Part shown: positions 1 through 8,185 of the stretch, piece by piece
Layout of the letters: every line of letters begins with the position of its first letter
How positions within the stretch are numbered: the first letter of the stretch is position 1
The notes under the pieces: generated by a model
The model's database searches: none
Told to the model about the DNA's origin: nothing
Seen by the model: the letters and a program-made list of their open reading frames with translations, nothing else
Position numbers and translations under genes: made by a program
Assembly: GCF_014193895.1 (NCBI RefSeq)
Contig: NZ_BLZR01000001.1
Span: 2,542,001-2,606,000, forward strand
Origin: Clostridium fungisolvens
GTDB taxonomy: Bacteria; Bacillota; Clostridia; Clostridiales; Clostridiaceae
Length of the DNA stretch: 64,000 nt
Reading direction: 5' to 3'

Positions 1-59
1 TAGTTTTTTGTCTCTACAGAGTGAAATCATAAGAAGTATTCAAAATCAAAACAAACTTT

Positions 60-84
60 AAGGCAAGCCATTATGGCTTGCCTT
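60..84. terminator. Rho-independent terminator hairpin
   Basis: A perfect inverted repeat (AAGGCAAGCC, 5-nt loop, GGCTTGCCTT) lies just past the stop codon of the minus-strand gene at 112-396. It can end that transcript and could also act on a plus-strand gene lying left of the window. Confidence 0.75.
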
Positions 85-111
85 ATTGAACTTTTAAAAA
101 CTTTGTACTTC

Positions 112-396
112 TTAGCTATTAAATTTTTCACACAATAAATCGATATATTCTTTGGCTTCCTTCAAGCCCGCTCCAGTGGCTTGTCTGTATATTTTGATTG
201 CTTTAATCTTCTTCCCTTCTGCAATAAGCCTTTCAACTTCATCATCAACAGATGTCTCAGGCACTCCAATTTGTTTAGCAATTTTTGTTAAAATTTCATT
301 TGTTCTTTTTACATCGTTTTGTAATCGATTAATGCTAGATAATATAATAGATAACAATAAAGTTCCAATAATTATCCACATAAAGTTATCGTCCAT
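112..396 (-). CDS. Small membrane-anchored protein with ribosomal L7/L12 C-terminal-like domain
   Basis: A 94-residue protein with one N-terminal membrane segment (about residues 4-20), a short polar/coiled linker, and a C-terminal stretch (GKKIKAIKIYRQATG then LKEAKEYIDLL) that matches the helix-strand pattern of the ribosomal protein L7/L12 C-terminal domain. Such anchored L7/L12-like proteins are common in Clostridia and have no known function; they are not part of the ribosomal stalk. I chose the ATG at 396 (MDDNF) because GGAGGG sits just upstream; a TTG 12 nt further upstream is in frame but overlaps that ribosome site. It is a single-gene unit with its own terminator. Confidence 0.7.
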   Translation of the reverse strand: MDDNFMWIIIGTLLLSIILSSINRLQNDVKRTNEILTKIAKQIGVPETSVDDEVERLIAEGKKIKAIKIYRQATGAGLKEAKEYIDLLCEKFNS

Positions 397-634
397 ATTT
401 CCCTCCAAGTAATTTCTAATAATTAAAAATATAATATATTTTTAATTATTTTAATAAACAGGCATTTCACAACAGTATAAGAAAATTTACTCTTGCCTAA
501 TTAAGTTACTTTTTATTTTAATTAGTCTTTATAACCAAAAAATAAACAAGTCAATTTAATACTATTTCTTTTAATGTTTATAATAAGTAATTATATCTTA
601 TTCTTACATAAAATTGCACACAAAATTAAGTTAT
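397..634. other. Intergenic, AT-rich, no gene seen
   Basis: This stretch, between the L7/L12-like gene and the repeat at 635, has stops in all frames and no clear hairpin. The promoter of the minus-strand gene must lie here but no convincing -35/-10 pair stands out. Confidence 0.4.
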
Positions 635-730
635 GGGTGAATCTCTTCAATTTTAAATTTATATTTTCAATCTGTTTCTTCAGCCCCACATGAGTTTTGA
701 AAATAGATTTGCGATTGAAGTGTTTAATCT
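635..730. repeat. Dispersed palindromic repeat, family 1 (degenerate copy)
   Basis: The right half (GAAAATAGATTTGCGATTGAAG and onward, from about 698) matches the right half of the copy at 48190-48286. The ends (GAATCTCTTCAAT and ATTGAAGTGTTTAATC) are imperfect inverted repeats. This is a decayed member of the roughly 95-bp family best seen at 12996, 13506, 28850 and 48190. Confidence 0.6.
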
Positions 731-875
731 TAAATGCACTTTTATAAATATAATATAAAATTTTAACTGTTCTATTGTAAACCTTTAGTTTATATATTTA
801 GTATGGGAGGTTAATATATACATTAAATAGGTATACTTTTGATAATGTATATTATGTAATATATGTATTAATTAT

Positions 876-973
876 AGGATTCTTAATTCAACTATTAAGT
901 TATACGTGCCCGATAATTCCTAGAAATCGGAATTATGGAACAAGAATAACTAAAGTTTCGATACAGGAACCCT
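876..973 (+). ncRNA. Unrecognised structured RNA element, tandem copy 1
   Basis: A 98-nt unit bounded by AGGATTC and GAACCCT, which pair with one mismatch as an outer stem. Inside are a middle stem (AGTTATAC with GAATAACT) and a perfect 8-bp inner hairpin (ATAATTCC / GGAATTAT) with a GAAA-containing loop. Single-stranded GAACAAG after the inner stem is shared with the other copies. It is followed within 5 nt by a second copy of identical length, then the acyl-CoA dehydrogenase fusion gene. I do not recognise it as a known riboswitch class. It may be a tandem cis-regulatory element or a mobile structured repeat. Confidence 0.55.
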
Positions 974-977
974 TTAT

Positions 978-1075
978 AGGATTCAAACTTCAATTTTTAA
1001 TTTATGCACGTCCGAAAATCCTCAGAAACATGGGTTTTCAAGCAAGTATAAATTAAATTTCCGTAGAGGAACCCT
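978..1075 (+). ncRNA. Unrecognised structured RNA element, tandem copy 2
   Basis: The second 98-nt copy has the same outer stem (AGGATTC / GAACCCT), a middle stem AATTTATGC / GTATAAATT, and an inner hairpin GAAAATCC / GGGTTTTC. Compared with copy 1 the middle and inner stems differ in sequence but stay paired, which is the pattern expected of a conserved structure. It ends 43 nt before the start codon of the downstream gene. Confidence 0.55.
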
Positions 1076-1118
1076 ATACCTCCGTACACTAATATATTGA
1101 TTTGAGGGAGGGAAATAT

Positions 1119-3026
1119 ATGTCTTTCAAAACCACTGAGCAACATGAAACTTTGAGAAAAATAATCAGAAAATTTGCTGAGGAAGAGGTAAAACCTATCG
1201 CATTCATGCTAGATCAGGAAAATAAATTTCCAACAGAAGCAGTTCATAAACTAGCTGAAATAGGCATGCTTGGTATACCCTATCCGAAAGAATATGGTGG
1301 AGCTGGTTTAGATGTAATTAGTTATGCCATAGCAGTGGAAGAATTATCAAGAGTTGATGGCGGTACTGGAGTTATTCTTTCTGCTCATACATCTTTAGGC
1401 ACATACCCAATAGCTGCTTACGGCACCGAAGAGCAAAAACAAAAGTATTTAATCCCACTTACTAAGGGAGAAAAACTTGGTGCCTTTGGTCTAACTGAAG
1501 AAAATGCCGGAAGTGATGCTGGTGGTACAGAAACTACAGCTGTATTAGAAGGTGATTACTATATTTTAAATGGTTCAAAGATTTTTATTACTAACGCTGG
1601 ACAGGCAGATATATACGTTGTTTTCGCTGTCACTACACCAAATATAGGTACAAAAGGTATTAGCGCTTTCATTGTTGAAAAAGGCTGGGATGGCTTTAGT
1701 TTTGGAAAGCATTATGACAAAATGGGAATCCGCTCTTCTGCTACTGCAGAACTTATCTTCAATGACGTAAAAGTTCCTAAAGAAAACCTACTTGGCAAAG
1801 AAGGTGAAGGCTTCAAAATAGCTATGGCTACATTAGATGGTGGTCGTATTGGTATAGCAGCTCAAGCTCTCGGAATCGCTCAGGGAGCTTATGAAAATGC
1901 ACTTGAATATTCAAAAGAAAGAATTCAATTTGGTAAACCTATCTGCCAACAGCAAATCATAGCCTTTAAGCTATCGGATATGGCAACAAAACTAAGAGCT
2001 GCTAGATTGCTTATTTATAGTGCTGCAGAGCTTAAGGAGAATCATGAGCACTATAGTATGGAAGCAGCTATGGCAAAGCAGTATGCTTCAGATGTTTGCC
2101 TTGAAATTGTTAATGATGCTCTTCAGATTTTTGGTGGTAGTGGTTATCTTAAAGGCATGGAGGTTGAACGCGCTTACAGAGATGCCAAGATCTGCACTAT
2201 ATATGAAGGTACTAACGAAATTCAAAGACTAGTTATCTCCTCTCATATCATCGGTAAGATGCCAAAAAATGAACGTGTTAGCAAAGCTTCTCATCATGAA
2301 CCTGCAACAGGATATAGAAAGAAAGTAATCTTTAAACAAGGTACCGCTGAAGAAAAGGTTGCCTCACTTGTTAAAGCCTTAAAAGAAGACGGATATGATT
2401 TCACTATAGGAATACCTTTGGATACTCCTATAAATAAAGCTGAAAGAGTAGTTAGTGCAGGTATGGGTATAGGAAATAAAGAAAATATGCAATTAATAGA
2501 AGCTCTCGCTGTGCAAGCAGGTGCTGCTATAGGTTCTTCTCGTCCTGTAGCTGAAACCCTTAAATACGTTCCTTTAAATCGCTATGTTGGCATGTCTGGA
2601 CAAAAATTTAACGGTAATCTTTATATTGCCTGTGGTATCTCCGGTGCTGGTCAACATCTAAAAGGTATAAAGGATGCTACAACTATTGTAGCTATAAATA
2701 TAGATTCTAATGCAAAAATTTTCAAAAATGCTGACTATGGAATAGTTGGCGACCTAAAAGAAATACTTCCAATTTTAACTACAGCTTTAGACAATGGAGA
2801 GCCTAAAAAAGATGCTCCTCCAATGAAAAAGATGAAGAAAGTTATTCAAAAGAAAATAGCTCATGCATGGAAACATTTTGTCTGCAACGGATGTGGTTAC
2901 GAGTACGATCCTGCTGTGGGTGATACTGAGGGAGAAGTAGCTCCAGGAACAATATTCGAAAACATACCAGAAGAATGGGCTTGTCCCGCTTGTGGTGAAG
3001 AAAAGACAATGTTTATTGAAGTGTAA
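1119..3026 (+). CDS. Acyl-CoA dehydrogenase / EtfA C-terminal domain / rubredoxin fusion
   Basis: A 635-residue three-part flavoprotein. Residues 1 to about 385 are an acyl-CoA dehydrogenase of the short-chain/butyryl type, with the catalytic-base motif IYEGTNEIQRL. Residues about 405-570 match the FAD-binding C-terminal domain of electron-transfer flavoprotein alpha (VVSAGMGIG, GSSRPVAE, YIACGISGAGQH, VAINID). The last 53 residues are a rubredoxin (CNGCGY ... CPACGE). The EtfA N-terminal domain and EtfB are absent, so electrons probably pass from the dehydrogenase FAD to the second FAD and on to the rubredoxin iron. The start has GGGAGGG upstream. It is followed 70 bp later by a flavodiiron protein, a rubredoxin oxidase, suggesting use of acyl-CoA-derived electrons to reduce O2 or NO. 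That coupling is inferred, not shown. Confidence 0.88.
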   Translation: MSFKTTEQHETLRKIIRKFAEEEVKPIAFMLDQENKFPTEAVHKLAEIGMLGIPYPKEYGGAGLDVISYAIAVEELSRVDGGTGVILSAHTSLGTYPIAAYGTEEQKQKYLIPLTKGEKLGAFGLTEENAGSDAGGTETTAVLEGDYYILNGSKIFITNAGQADIYVVFAVTTPNIGTKGISAFIVEKGWDGFSFGKHYDKMGIRSSATAELIFNDVKVPKENLLGKEGEGFKIAMATLDGGRIGIAAQALGIAQGAYENALEYSKERIQFGKPICQQQIIAFKLSDMATKLRAARLLIYSAAELKENHEHYSMEAAMAKQYASDVCLEIVNDALQIFGGSGYLKGMEVERAYRDAKICTIYEGTNEIQRLVISSHIIGKMPKNERVSKASHHEPATGYRKKVIFKQGTAEEKVASLVKALKEDGYDFTIGIPLDTPINKAERVVSAGMGIGNKENMQLIEALAVQAGAAIGSSRPVAETLKYVPLNRYVGMSGQKFNGNLYIACGISGAGQHLKGIKDATTIVAINIDSNAKIFKNADYGIVGDLKEILPILTTALDNGEPKKDAPPMKKMKKVIQKKIAHAWKHFVCNGCGYEYDPAVGDTEGEVAPGTIFENIPEEWACPACGEEKTMFIEV

Positions 3027-3096
3027 AAATTCATTAGAAAGATAACTAGCTTTCTATCAAATTTTACAATTAGATTATACAAGGAGGATTAAATTC

Positions 3097-4296
3097 ATGT
3101 ATTGTGTTAGAGAAATAACTGAGGACTTATATTGGATTGGAGGTAACGACCGCCGCCTTGCTCTATTTGAAAACATTCACCCAATTCCAAGTGGTGTTTC
3201 CTATAATTCTTACCTACTATTAGATGATAAAACTGTACTATTTGATACTGTAGATTGGTCAATCTGCAGACAGTTTCTAGAGAATATTAATGCAGTTTTA
3301 GGAAAGAGACCTCTTGATTACATGGTAATAAATCATGTTGAACCAGACCATGCTGCATGTATAGAAGAGATTATTCTTCGATATCCTGAAGCTAAAATTA
3401 TATGTACTGAAAAAGCATCATTGTTTATGCATCAATTCGGATTTCATATAGATGACAAAACAATTGTAGTTAAAGAAGGCGATAAGATGTCTTTTGGGAA
3501 ACATGAAGTTGTATTTGTGTCTGCTCCAATGGTACATTGGCCAGAAGCAATGGTAACCTATGACATTACAAGTGGCACATTATTTTCCGCTGACGCCTTT
3601 GGATCCTTTGGTTCTTTAGACGGTAAGTTGTTTAATGATGAAGTTAATTATGACCGAAACTGGATTGAAGATGCTAGGAGATACTACACTAATATCGTAG
3701 GGAAATACGGACCACATGTCCAATCGTTACTAAAAAAAGCTGGTGGTTTAGATATAAAGCTTATCTGCCCACTCCATGGACTAGTATGGCGAAATGATTT
3801 TGGATACTTACTTGATAAATATGACAGATGGAGTCGTTATGAACCTGAAGAAAAGGGTGTTATGATAGTCTATGGAACAATGTACGGTAATACTGAAGCA
3901 GTCGCCAACGATCTTGCAACAAGGCTAGTAAAAAAAGGATTGAAAAATGTAGTCATGTATGACGTTTCAAGCACTCATGTATCCTACTTGATTTCAGAAA
4001 CCTTCAAATATAGTCATATAGTTTTAGCTTGTGTAACTTATAACCTAAACATTTACCCACCAATGCATAACTATTTAATGGATATGAAAGCATTAAATCT
4101 TCAAAAACGTACTTTCGGTCTTATAGAAAATGGTTCTTGGGCTCCTCAATCTGGAAGACTAATCAGAGAGCATCTAGAAGGCATGAAAGAAATGACTATC
4201 TTAGATAATAGCATGACATTAAATTCTGCTATGAAAGAAAATGATTCGGACTCATTGGAGGATCTTGCAAGCAGCCTTATTGAATCATTAAATTAA
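3097..4296 (+). CDS. fprA: Flavodiiron protein (A-type flavoprotein, O2/NO reductase)
   Basis: A 399-residue protein with an N-terminal metallo-beta-lactamase-like diiron domain and a C-terminal flavodoxin domain. Iron ligands are visible as H80-V-E82-P-D84-H85, with further conserved segments at VHWPEAM and CPLHGLVWR. The FMN-binding loop is YGTMYGNTEA near residue 255. The family accepts electrons from rubredoxin and reduces O2 to water (or NO to N2O) in the cytoplasm of anaerobes. It lies 70 bp after the rubredoxin-containing fusion gene, has AAGGAGG before ATG, and is followed by a strong terminator, so the two genes look like one operon. FprA usually lacks its own rubredoxin; the neighbour may provide it. 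Confidence 0.92.
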   Translation: MYCVREITEDLYWIGGNDRRLALFENIHPIPSGVSYNSYLLLDDKTVLFDTVDWSICRQFLENINAVLGKRPLDYMVINHVEPDHAACIEEIILRYPEAKIICTEKASLFMHQFGFHIDDKTIVVKEGDKMSFGKHEVVFVSAPMVHWPEAMVTYDITSGTLFSADAFGSFGSLDGKLFNDEVNYDRNWIEDARRYYTNIVGKYGPHVQSLLKKAGGLDIKLICPLHGLVWRNDFGYLLDKYDRWSRYEPEEKGVMIVYGTMYGNTEAVANDLATRLVKKGLKNVVMYDVSSTHVSYLISETFKYSHIVLACVTYNLNIYPPMHNYLMDMKALNLQKRTFGLIENGSWAPQSGRLIREHLEGMKEMTILDNSMTLNSAMKENDSDSLEDLASSLIESLN

Positions 4297-4335
4297 TCCA
4301 AACTAAAAATAATAATAAACCATTACTATTCCATA

Positions 4336-4380
4336 AAAAAATAGGCTAAGGATACAATTCATATCCTTAGCCTATTTTTA
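4336..4380. terminator. Bidirectional rho-independent terminator
   Basis: A 14-bp perfect stem (ATAGGCTAAGGATA / TATCCTTAGCCTAT) is flanked by A-runs on the left and T-runs on the right. It sits between the convergent fprA and the histidine kinase gene and can stop both. Confidence 0.9.
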
Positions 4381-4427
4381 AATTTACTAGTATCTATAAA
4401 CTAGCACTATTTAAATACCTTTATTTG

Positions 4428-6362
4428 TTAGTTATATATATCTGAAAACTCAATATGTATATTTTCAACCTTAGATTGATTTGTAAAATTGCTATTAACT
4501 TTTATATGTTCTTTCTCTGCAACGATTTTGACAGGCAATGTTATTATGAACTCTGTGCCTTTTCCAAACTCACTCTTTACTTCAATTGTTCCATCATGCA
4601 TCTCCACCAAAGCCTTAACAATTGACAATCCTATGCCACTACCTTCATGACTTCTGCTAAGCAATGGGTCTACTTGCTTAAACCTTTGAAAAAGCTGTGA
4701 AACTTTATCTTCTGGAATTCCTCTCCCAGTATCTTTTACACTAATTATTATATACTCCTCACAATCGAACAAAGTAACATTAATTTCATCTCCAGGTTCA
4801 GTGAATTTAGTTGCATTTGAAATTAAATTAAGCAGAATTCTTTCTAATTTCTCTGCATCAAAAGCCATAATTTTTTCTTCCTGATTAGTATCAAATATAA
4901 TTGTTCTATCCATTTGGCCTACATACGCAGCGGTTGATTGTGTTATTTCTTCTGCAACCTGTACTATATTATCGTTTCTTAACTCCAGCTTCATAAAACC
5001 AGAATCAATCTTAGTCATATCAATTAAATTATTCACAAGTCTTAATAGTCTATAGCAATTTTGTCTTATACTAGATGTATAATTTCTTATTTTGTCAGTA
5101 TTTAAATCTTCACCATTACTAATTAGAACATTAAATAGCTGTGCTGTTGAAAAAATAATATTTAAAGGAGTTCTTAATTCATGAGACATATTTGCAATAA
5201 ACTCAGTTTTTAATTTATCGTATTCCAAAGTCTCCTCGACCAATCTTCTATTCTCAGCCAACATATGATTAAAGCTATTGGCTAAGATTCCAATCTCATC
5301 TTTACTTTCTATGTCACAATGAACAGTTAAGTCACCTTTTCCTGCTATCTCCATACATGATTTTAATTTATCTAAAGGTTTTACTAAAGTATTAGCTAAA
5401 AACAATCCTATAATTCCACTTAAGATAATTATTATAGAACCAGTAATAACTGTAGTGCTGAAAATTGATTTAGCTGAAGAGTTTAGTTCTTCGTAATTAG
5501 CTGTTGTTACTACATATACATGCCAAGCCTCGAAGAATTGATAGTATCCTACTTTTTTTACTCCGTTATAGGTGTATTCTATTCTTCCACCACTGCCTTG
5601 ATGCATCTTTTGAACGAAATCATAATTATTTACATTCTTACCTTTTTCAGTTGGATGAATAACTACATTTCCTTTAGAATCAAGTATATATGCATAACCA
5701 GTCTTTCCCAACTTAACATTACTTATGGTTTCTTCCAAATAACTATTAATAGTCTTATTTCCTATTCCAATTGCCCCAATAACTTTATTATCTTTGTCCA
5801 ATAAAGGCTTCATTCTTGTAACATATCCAACGCCTTCTATTAAAATATCACCAATATATTCTTGATTACTAATTATTCTATTATAAGCAACTGAATCATC
5901 GGTTATATACGTACCTAATACTCGCTGGTTATCTTTGAAAATTGTACTGGAAACCCTTATTAATTTATTATCATGTAATAAAAATATTGTAGCCACAGTA
6001 CCAGTAGACTGTTTAAGCTTATCCACAATAGTGTTATCAAGTGATAGCCTTTGATTTCCTGCGTATAAAACAGGTAAATTAAACTGGCCAATCTTTACAC
6101 TTTCATTATAATTCACTCTCAAATCAGAAAAATTATTTAATAAAGTATTTGCGAAATTCAGATCTCCATAGGATTTTTCTGTCAGAAGATCATTTCTTAC
6201 ACTAAGGGTAGTAATAATTGATTCTGTTAAACGCTGACTTTTCTCATCTAATTCTTTAAAAACTGCGTCATTTGATTTTTTACCAATTAAAAAGCCTAAA
6301 ACGCTTACGGCAAATACGATTAAAACCAAATAACTGATGATAAGTTTATATTTTACTCTCAT
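4428..6362 (-). CDS. Membrane sensor histidine kinase with Cache domain
   Basis: 644 residues: a TM helix at about 7-27, an extracellular Cache-type sensor domain (about 30-285, with YAYILDSKGNVVIHP), a second TM at about 298-322, HAMP (about 325-375), HisKA with the phospho-acceptor in FIANMSHELRTPLN (near residue 391), and a HATPase_c domain with DTGRGIPED and GSGIGLSIV. It is orthodox in layout and should autophosphorylate on sensing a small extracellular ligand. No response regulator is adjacent, so it is an orphan kinase; Clostridium orphan kinases can act on Spo0A, but nothing here proves that. The last ~35 residues form a tail beyond the ATPase domain. Confidence 0.9.
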   Translation of the reverse strand: MRVKYKLIISYLVLIVFAVSVLGFLIGKKSNDAVFKELDEKSQRLTESIITTLSVRNDLLTEKSYGDLNFANTLLNNFSDLRVNYNESVKIGQFNLPVLYAGNQRLSLDNTIVDKLKQSTGTVATIFLLHDNKLIRVSSTIFKDNQRVLGTYITDDSVAYNRIISNQEYIGDILIEGVGYVTRMKPLLDKDNKVIGAIGIGNKTINSYLEETISNVKLGKTGYAYILDSKGNVVIHPTEKGKNVNNYDFVQKMHQGSGGRIEYTYNGVKKVGYYQFFEAWHVYVVTTANYEELNSSAKSIFSTTVITGSIIIILSGIIGLFLANTLVKPLDKLKSCMEIAGKGDLTVHCDIESKDEIGILANSFNHMLAENRRLVEETLEYDKLKTEFIANMSHELRTPLNIIFSTAQLFNVLISNGEDLNTDKIRNYTSSIRQNCYRLLRLVNNLIDMTKIDSGFMKLELRNDNIVQVAEEITQSTAAYVGQMDRTIIFDTNQEEKIMAFDAEKLERILLNLISNATKFTEPGDEINVTLFDCEEYIIISVKDTGRGIPEDKVSQLFQRFKQVDPLLSRSHEGSGIGLSIVKALVEMHDGTIEVKSEFGKGTEFIITLPVKIVAEKEHIKVNSNFTNQSKVENIHIEFSDIYN

Positions 6363-6667
6363 TCAAAAACACTTCTCCTTAGTTATGTATTCATAACTTC
6401 TTAATAACGCTTACATCTTAAGTTCTCTCATCACAAGCTATTACAAATAGAAACAACTTTCCGATTATTGTTCAAACTATTCAACATATTCATCCAATTG
6501 CTACCTGATATTTCTTGTATATGTATATTTTATTTTAAGACATTCTGTCTAATTATATCATGTGTTCAGCATTTTTTCATCGATTAATTTTAATCTTATT
6601 AAACTTTATTTTCGTTTTACTATTATATAAATCCGGTTGCTATGAATTAAAAATTTTCCAACAACTT
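6363..6667. other. Intergenic region between divergent kinase and bioY
   Basis: AT-rich DNA holding the kinase promoter on the minus strand. I see no ORF, no terminator and no repeat copy in it. Confidence 0.4.
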
Positions 6668-6701
6668 ATTGTCAACCATTTTTAATATTTAGGTTGACAA
6701 T
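6668..6701 (+). promoter_or_regulatory. BirA operator
   Basis: A perfect 10-bp inverted repeat, ATTGTCAACC - 14 nt - GGTTGACAAT, matches the Firmicute biotin repressor operator in half-site and spacing. The right half-site contains the -35 box of the bioY promoter, so biotinyl-AMP-bound BirA would block RNA polymerase directly. The regulator gene itself is not in the window. Confidence 0.9.
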
Positions 6702-6722
6702 GCATTCTTAGTATTTTATACT
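6694..6722 (+). promoter_or_regulatory. bioY promoter
   Basis: TTGACA at 6694-6699, a 17-bp spacer, and TATACT at 6717-6722: a near-consensus sigma-A promoter 66 bp before the bioY start, overlapped by the BirA operator. Confidence 0.85.
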
Positions 6723-6788
6723 AAATTGGACAAATTGGTTAAGAAATGAAATCCTAAGAATTACATTAAATAAATTGGAGGGCTTTAC

Positions 6789-7322
6789 ATGAGAAAAAAA
6801 ATAAAAATAAACGATATGATTTATGCAGCTCTTTTTGCCACCTTAATTTCTGTTTTTGGTTATATTTCAATTCCACTTCCCTTTAGTCCAGTTCCTCTAA
6901 CAGGACAAACTTTGATGATAATGCTTGTTGGGTGTGTACTTACTCCACTTCAAGCTGGATTAAGCCTAATTACATTTATATTTATGGGGATTATTGGGCT
7001 TCCAGTATTTTCTGGAGGTGCTTCAGGTATAGGAGTTATTATAGGTTCTAACGGAGGGTATCTAATGGGATTTCTTATTGGTTCCGTAGTTATTAGTTTA
7101 ATAAAGAATAAGAATAGTTCTATTCTTTCCATGATATCAGCCAACATTATTGGCGGAATTGTTGTGGTCTATATTTTAGGAGTTTTATGGCTATCTTATA
7201 TTACAGGAATGGGAGTATATAGAGCCTTTATTGTAGGAGCACTTCCTTTTATTATCGGAGATTTAATTAAAGCAGTGGTTGCTGCAATAGTTGCTAAAAG
7301 AATTAATACTTTAAGAAGATAA
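6789..7322 (+). CDS. bioY: Biotin transporter BioY (ECF S-component)
   Basis: A 177-residue, six-helix membrane protein. N-terminal features are typical of BioY: a short basic start, then IPLPFSPVPLTGQTL, the conserved substrate-side segment, and GxxGxPVFSGGASG, followed by the glycine-rich GGYLMGF. It binds biotin and is energised by the shared EcfAAT module encoded elsewhere, or may work alone. The start has TTGGAGGG eight bases upstream. It is monocistronic, with a terminator directly after, and a BirA operator over its promoter, which independently supports the biotin assignment. Confidence 0.96.
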   Translation: MRKKIKINDMIYAALFATLISVFGYISIPLPFSPVPLTGQTLMIMLVGCVLTPLQAGLSLITFIFMGIIGLPVFSGGASGIGVIIGSNGGYLMGFLIGSVVISLIKNKNSSILSMISANIIGGIVVVYILGVLWLSYITGMGVYRAFIVGALPFIIGDLIKAVVAAIVAKRINTLRR

Positions 7323-7332
7323 AATAAATTTT

Positions 7333-7364
7333 AAAGGGAACCTTCAAATATAGGCTCCCCTTTA
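7333..7364 (+). terminator. Terminator after bioY
   Basis: AAAGGGAACC and GGCTCCCCTTT form an imperfect stem followed by a T-rich stretch, 10 bp after the bioY stop. Confidence 0.65.
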
Positions 7365-7417
7365 TTTCACTCTAAGTAATTGTAATTAATAAGATATTTA
7401 TTTTGCTTAGAATTTTG

Positions 7418-7918
7418 TTACGTATTCTTTATTATTTTAGTTTTTATACTAAAAGATCTATCATCTATAGCCTTTTGCACTGCTAAAATTCCATCTAAGT
7501 GATCATATTCATGTTGTATCAATTCAGATATATCACCTTCTAACTCTATCAAATTATCTTTCCAAGCTAAATCTTTATAATATACTACGCACCTTTTAAA
7601 TCTTTTTACTTTTACCAAAAGTTCAGGGAAGCACATACAATCATCCCAAACTGTAATCATTTCATCATCAACATATTCTAGCTTAGGATTTATCAATACA
7701 ACTTCCTTATCTATATTCATATAAATAAGTCTTTTAAAATATCCAATTTGAGGAGCAGCAATAGCTCTTCCTGCGCCGTATTCTTTTCTAAAATTCATTA
7801 AGGTATCATGCAAATCTTTTACAACTTCTTCAACTTCAACTAATTCCTCTTGTTTTATCTCTTCTGAAACATTGTATAATTTTTCATTTCCTAATAAAAA
7901 AATTTCTTTAACAGCCAT
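7418..7918 (-). CDS. def: Peptide deformylase family protein with variant second motif
   Basis: 166 residues with the three deformylase motifs: GAGRAIAAPQIG (motif 1), a motif-2 segment reading WDDCMCFPE, and QHEYDHLDGIL (motif 3, the HExxH metal site). The usual motif 2 is EGCLS; here the metal-ligand cysteine is kept but the flanking Glu-Gly and Leu-Ser are replaced. The enzyme normally removes the formyl group from nascent N-terminal Met. Because of this change it may be a second, specialised deformylase rather than the housekeeping copy, which usually sits with fmt and priA. ATG preceded by AGGAGGGG. It stands alone. Confidence 0.85.
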   Translation of the reverse strand: MAVKEIFLLGNEKLYNVSEEIKQEELVEVEEVVKDLHDTLMNFRKEYGAGRAIAAPQIGYFKRLIYMNIDKEVVLINPKLEYVDDEMITVWDDCMCFPELLVKVKRFKRCVVYYKDLAWKDNLIELEGDISELIQHEYDHLDGILAVQKAIDDRSFSIKTKIIKNT

Positions 7919-7940
7919 AAATGCCCCTCCTATTTTAAAT

Positions 7941-8185
7941 CTATCTAGTTATTTCCTCGCCTTCTAGCATATCCATCTTTTTTATCATAATGTCTATAAC
8001 CTTAACAGAAACATATCTTTCTCTTATATTACTTCTTAAAAGTAGCTCTTTATAAGGAACTTCTAAATAAATCTTATTTTGGCTCTATATGATGCACATA
8101 ATCTTATTAGCTTTTGTCTGTTTTCCCTTCTCAAATTAGTAGCATTCCAAACAAAACTTTCTTTTCTTCTTAGAACTTCCTTTGC
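7941..8185 (-). pseudogene. Remnant of an AAA/polynucleotide-kinase-type ATPase (C-terminal piece, frameshifted)
   Basis: Reading the minus strand, one frame gives SFVWNATNLRRENRQKLI followed by CASYRAKIRF; near 8070 the reading frame shifts by one and continues as IYLEVPYKELLLRSNIRERY then VSVKVIDIMIKKMDMLEGEE before a stop at 7941-7943. The FVWNATN...R..R and EVPYxELL signatures are typical of bacterial P-loop kinases of the RNA-repair type. The P-loop half is missing, and the piece begins inside the last codons of the neighbouring PHP gene, so a deletion probably fused the two. It was found by eye; it has no intact frame. Confidence 0.65.

Noticed and set aside
838..872. Imperfect dyad ATAAT-gtat-ATTAT before the tandem elements as a PerR box
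   Set aside because: Half-site spacing does not fit the 7-1-7 PerR consensus; in such AT-rich DNA the match is weak.
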